Below the pieces are notes generated by a model. The model had not been told where the DNA came from, did no database searches, and worked only from the letters and a program-made list of their open reading frames with translations. Made by a program: the position numbers and the translations under genes. This document shows positions 6,958 through 8,174 of a DNA stretch of 8,174 nucleotides, piece after piece; position 1 is the stretch's first letter; each line of letters opens with the position of its first letter. The DNA is from an uncultured Pelosinus sp. (GTDB lineage Bacteria; Bacillota; Negativicutes; UMGS1260): the NCBI GenBank assembly GCA_900550105.1, contig URQW01000114.1, forward strand, positions 1-8,174, read 5' to 3'.

Positions 6958-7062
6958 CTCTTATCGAGAGTGGTCGAGGGACTGGCCCTATGACGCCCGG
7001 CAACCTGCAGCAATGCGGTGGTGCTAAATCCAGCAAGACGTATTTGTCTTGAAAGATGAGAG
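6958..7062 (+). promoter_or_regulatory. SAM-I (S-box) riboswitch aptamer
   Basis: The aptamer binds S-adenosylmethionine and should lower downstream expression when SAM is plentiful. P1 pairs CTCTTATC (6958-6965) with GATGAGAG (7055-7062). The conserved core runs GAGAGTGGTCGAGGGA, then GGCCC, GACGCCCGGCAACC, GGTGCTAAATCCAGCA and the AAGAC/GTCTT hairpin, all in the S-box order. Without SAM, GAGGAAA (7060-7066) can pair with TTTCCTC (7089-7095), assisted by GGG (7070-7072) with CCC nearby, to form an antiterminator. That pairing takes bases from both P1 and the terminator, the classic transcription-attenuation switch. metQ downstream fits. Confidence 0.97.
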
Positions 7063-7081
7063 GAAATGCGGGATATATATG

Positions 7082-7109
7082 AAACCCCTTTCCTCGGAAA
7101 GGGGTTTTT
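7082..7109 (+). terminator. SAM-riboswitch terminator
   Basis: CCCCTTTC (7085-7092) pairs with GAAAGGGG (7097-7104) around a CTCG loop, followed by TTTTT (7105-7109); AAA at 7082-7084 can extend the stem into the T run. The left arm competes with the antiterminator. It would also stop any transcription running on from the leu operon when SAM is abundant. Confidence 0.95.
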
Positions 7110-7173
7110 CGTTTTCCCCTCGTAAGAGTCGCTACAAGGTTGCTGTGAATGAACATTAGAAAGGGTGAGGACC

Positions 7174-7323
7174 ATGAGTGAGGTGAAAGCCGGCGCTTGT
7201 GAAGGAAAAGGAATAGAACAGGCAAGACAGGAGAGTCTCGGTAACGAGCAGGATCATGAAATTACGATCGTGATTCGTAATGGAGTTGTAGTGAAGTTTG
7301 AACAAAGATGGGGCGTTTTATAA
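7174..7323 (+). CDS. Small hypothetical protein between riboswitch and metQ
   Basis: This is an uninterrupted 49-codon ORF from ATG 7174 to TAA 7321-7323. AGGGTGAGG (7162-7170) precedes the start. By my count 23 of the 49 codons begin with G, a bias typical of real coding sequence. The first half is polar and Glu/Gln/Gly-rich; the second half (EITIVIRNGVVVKFEQ, from about residue 29) looks like two beta strands joined by a tight turn. There is no signal peptide, membrane segment or cysteine pair (a single Cys at residue 9). It lies after the SAM terminator and 26 bases before metQ, so it should be SAM-controlled and co-transcribed with metQ. I do not recognise a family. It could be a genuine small protein or a translated leader affecting metQ. 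Confidence 0.55.
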   Translation: MSEVKAGACEGKGIEQARQESLGNEQDHEITIVIRNGVVVKFEQRWGVL

Positions 7324-7349
7324 ATCAATTACGAAAGAGGGTTCATAAA

Positions 7350-8171
7350 ATGAAAAAAATTTCTTTGGCTGCTATTGCGTTAGTCCTAACTGCCTTTTTG
7401 CTAGGGGGCTGCGGTGGCGGCGATTCACAAAAACAAGCATCAAATTCAGGTAAAACAGTATTAAAAGTAGGGGCGACAGCCGTACCTCATGCCGAAATTC
7501 TGAATGCTATTAAACCGACCTTAGCCAAAGAAGGCATTGATTTGCAGGTTGTTGAATTCAGCGATTATGTACAGCCGAATATGGCTCTTGCTGATAAAGA
7601 ATTAGATGCTAATTTTTTCCAACATATTCCTTATTTAGAAAAGTTCAGTGCGGAACATAATTTGAAATTGGGCTATACGGTGGCAGTTCATATTGAACCG
7701 ATGGGCGTTTACTCCAAAAAGATTAAGAATCTTAGTGAACTACAAAATGGAGCGCAAATCGGTATTCCCAATGATCCAACCAATGGCGGCCGGGCGCTGG
7801 CTTTACTAGAAAAAGCTGGATTGATTACTTTAAAAGAGGGCGTTGGGATTAAGGCGACCGTTGCTGATATTAAAGACAATCCGAAAAATTTGAAATTCCG
7901 CGAATTGGAAGCTCCTCAGTTGCCTCGCTCGCTTGATGATCTGGGGGCTGCGGTGATTACAACAAATTATGCTTTGGAAGCAAAACTGGTACCGACGAAA
8001 GATGCCTTATTTATTGAGACGAAAGATTCGCCTTATGCCAATATTTTAGCAGTACGTAAAGGCGATGAAAACCGTCCGGAAATTCAAAAATTATCAAAAG
8101 TCCTAAACTCTGAGGAAGTTAAGAAGTTTATTGAAGAAAAATATAAAGGCGCAGTAGTTCCTGCTTTTTAA
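7350..8171 (+). CDS. metQ: Methionine ABC transporter substrate-binding lipoprotein
   Basis: This 273-residue NlpA/MetQ-family protein should capture methionine outside the membrane and deliver it to the MetNI importer. The signal peptide MKKISLAAIALVLTAFLLGG ends in a lipobox L18-G19-G20-C21; C21 is the lipid-anchored residue, followed by a flexible Gly/Ser/Gln linker. Family strips are VGATAVPHAEIL (40-51), ANFFQHIPYL (87-96), NDPTNGGRAL (141-150) and TTNYALEA (204-211). The start is ATG 7350, 8 bases after AGAGGG (7336-7341); an in-frame ATG at 7308 would put 14 charged residues before the signal peptide and overlaps the small ORF. The SAM riboswitch upstream supports methionine as ligand rather than another substrate. 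metN and metI are not upstream; they may lie beyond the window end. Confidence 0.95.
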   Translation: MKKISLAAIALVLTAFLLGGCGGGDSQKQASNSGKTVLKVGATAVPHAEILNAIKPTLAKEGIDLQVVEFSDYVQPNMALADKELDANFFQHIPYLEKFSAEHNLKLGYTVAVHIEPMGVYSKKIKNLSELQNGAQIGIPNDPTNGGRALALLEKAGLITLKEGVGIKATVADIKDNPKNLKFRELEAPQLPRSLDDLGAAVITTNYALEAKLVPTKDALFIETKDSPYANILAVRKGDENRPEIQKLSKVLNSEEVKKFIEEKYKGAVVPAF

Positions 8172-8174
8172 ACA

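Noticed and set aside
6875..7225. Two overlapping - strand ORFs (6875-7225 and 6915-7175)
   Set aside because: They are antisense to the SAM riboswitch and its promoter, whose conserved RNA elements explain the sequence.
7308..7349. 14-residue extension of MetQ from ATG 7308
   Set aside because: It would bury the lipoprotein signal peptide behind basic residues, overlaps the small ORF and has no good ribosome binding site.

Overview
This window looks like low-GC Gram-positive (Firmicutes) chromosome, probably an anaerobe. The sequence shows strong AGGAGG-type ribosome binding sites, a T-box leader, a SAM-I (S-box) riboswitch, a lipoprotein-type ABC binding protein and anaerobe-style biotin synthases rich in extra cysteines. 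The overall flavour suggests Negativicutes/Sporomusaceae, but this is inference and not proven by the bases. All real genes lie on the + strand.

Positions 1-2100 are a biotin block. A 93-base regulatory stretch holds four GTTAAC half-sites arranged like biotin-repressor (BirA) operators, two of them inside a perfect 24-bp inverted repeat. It is followed by two tandem biotin synthase paralogues. The second (bioB2) has every expected catalytic residue. The first has lost one of the three conserved auxiliary-cluster cysteines (Ser at residue 110) and is the most unusual protein here. No other biotin genes are in the window.

Positions 2101-6837 are a leucine operon. A promoter with an extended -10 drives a T-box leader whose specifier reads CUC (Leu), whose UGGU bulge fits a tRNA with discriminator A, and which ends in a 14-bp terminator. 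Behind it leuA, leuC, leuD and leuB are packed with essentially no gaps (abutting, 1-nt overlap, 2-nt gap). Together they convert 2-oxoisovalerate plus acetyl-CoA to 4-methyl-2-oxopentanoate, the leucine precursor; the final transaminase is not in the window. Uncharged tRNA-Leu should switch the operon on, and leucine probably also inhibits LeuA through its C-terminal domain.

Positions 6838-8174 are a methionine-uptake unit: a promoter with an extended -10, a SAM-I riboswitch with antiterminator and terminator, a previously easy-to-miss 49-codon ORF, and metQ, the lipoprotein that binds methionine for an ABC importer. The permease and ATPase genes are not present before the window ends three bases after metQ.

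The three units are each governed by a different metabolite sensor (biotin repressor, tRNA-Leu, SAM). I see no mobile element, CRISPR array, rRNA or tRNA gene. I do not see a wholly new system; the best leads are the Cys-to-Ser biotin synthase paralogue, the four-half-site operator array and the small ORF ahead of metQ.
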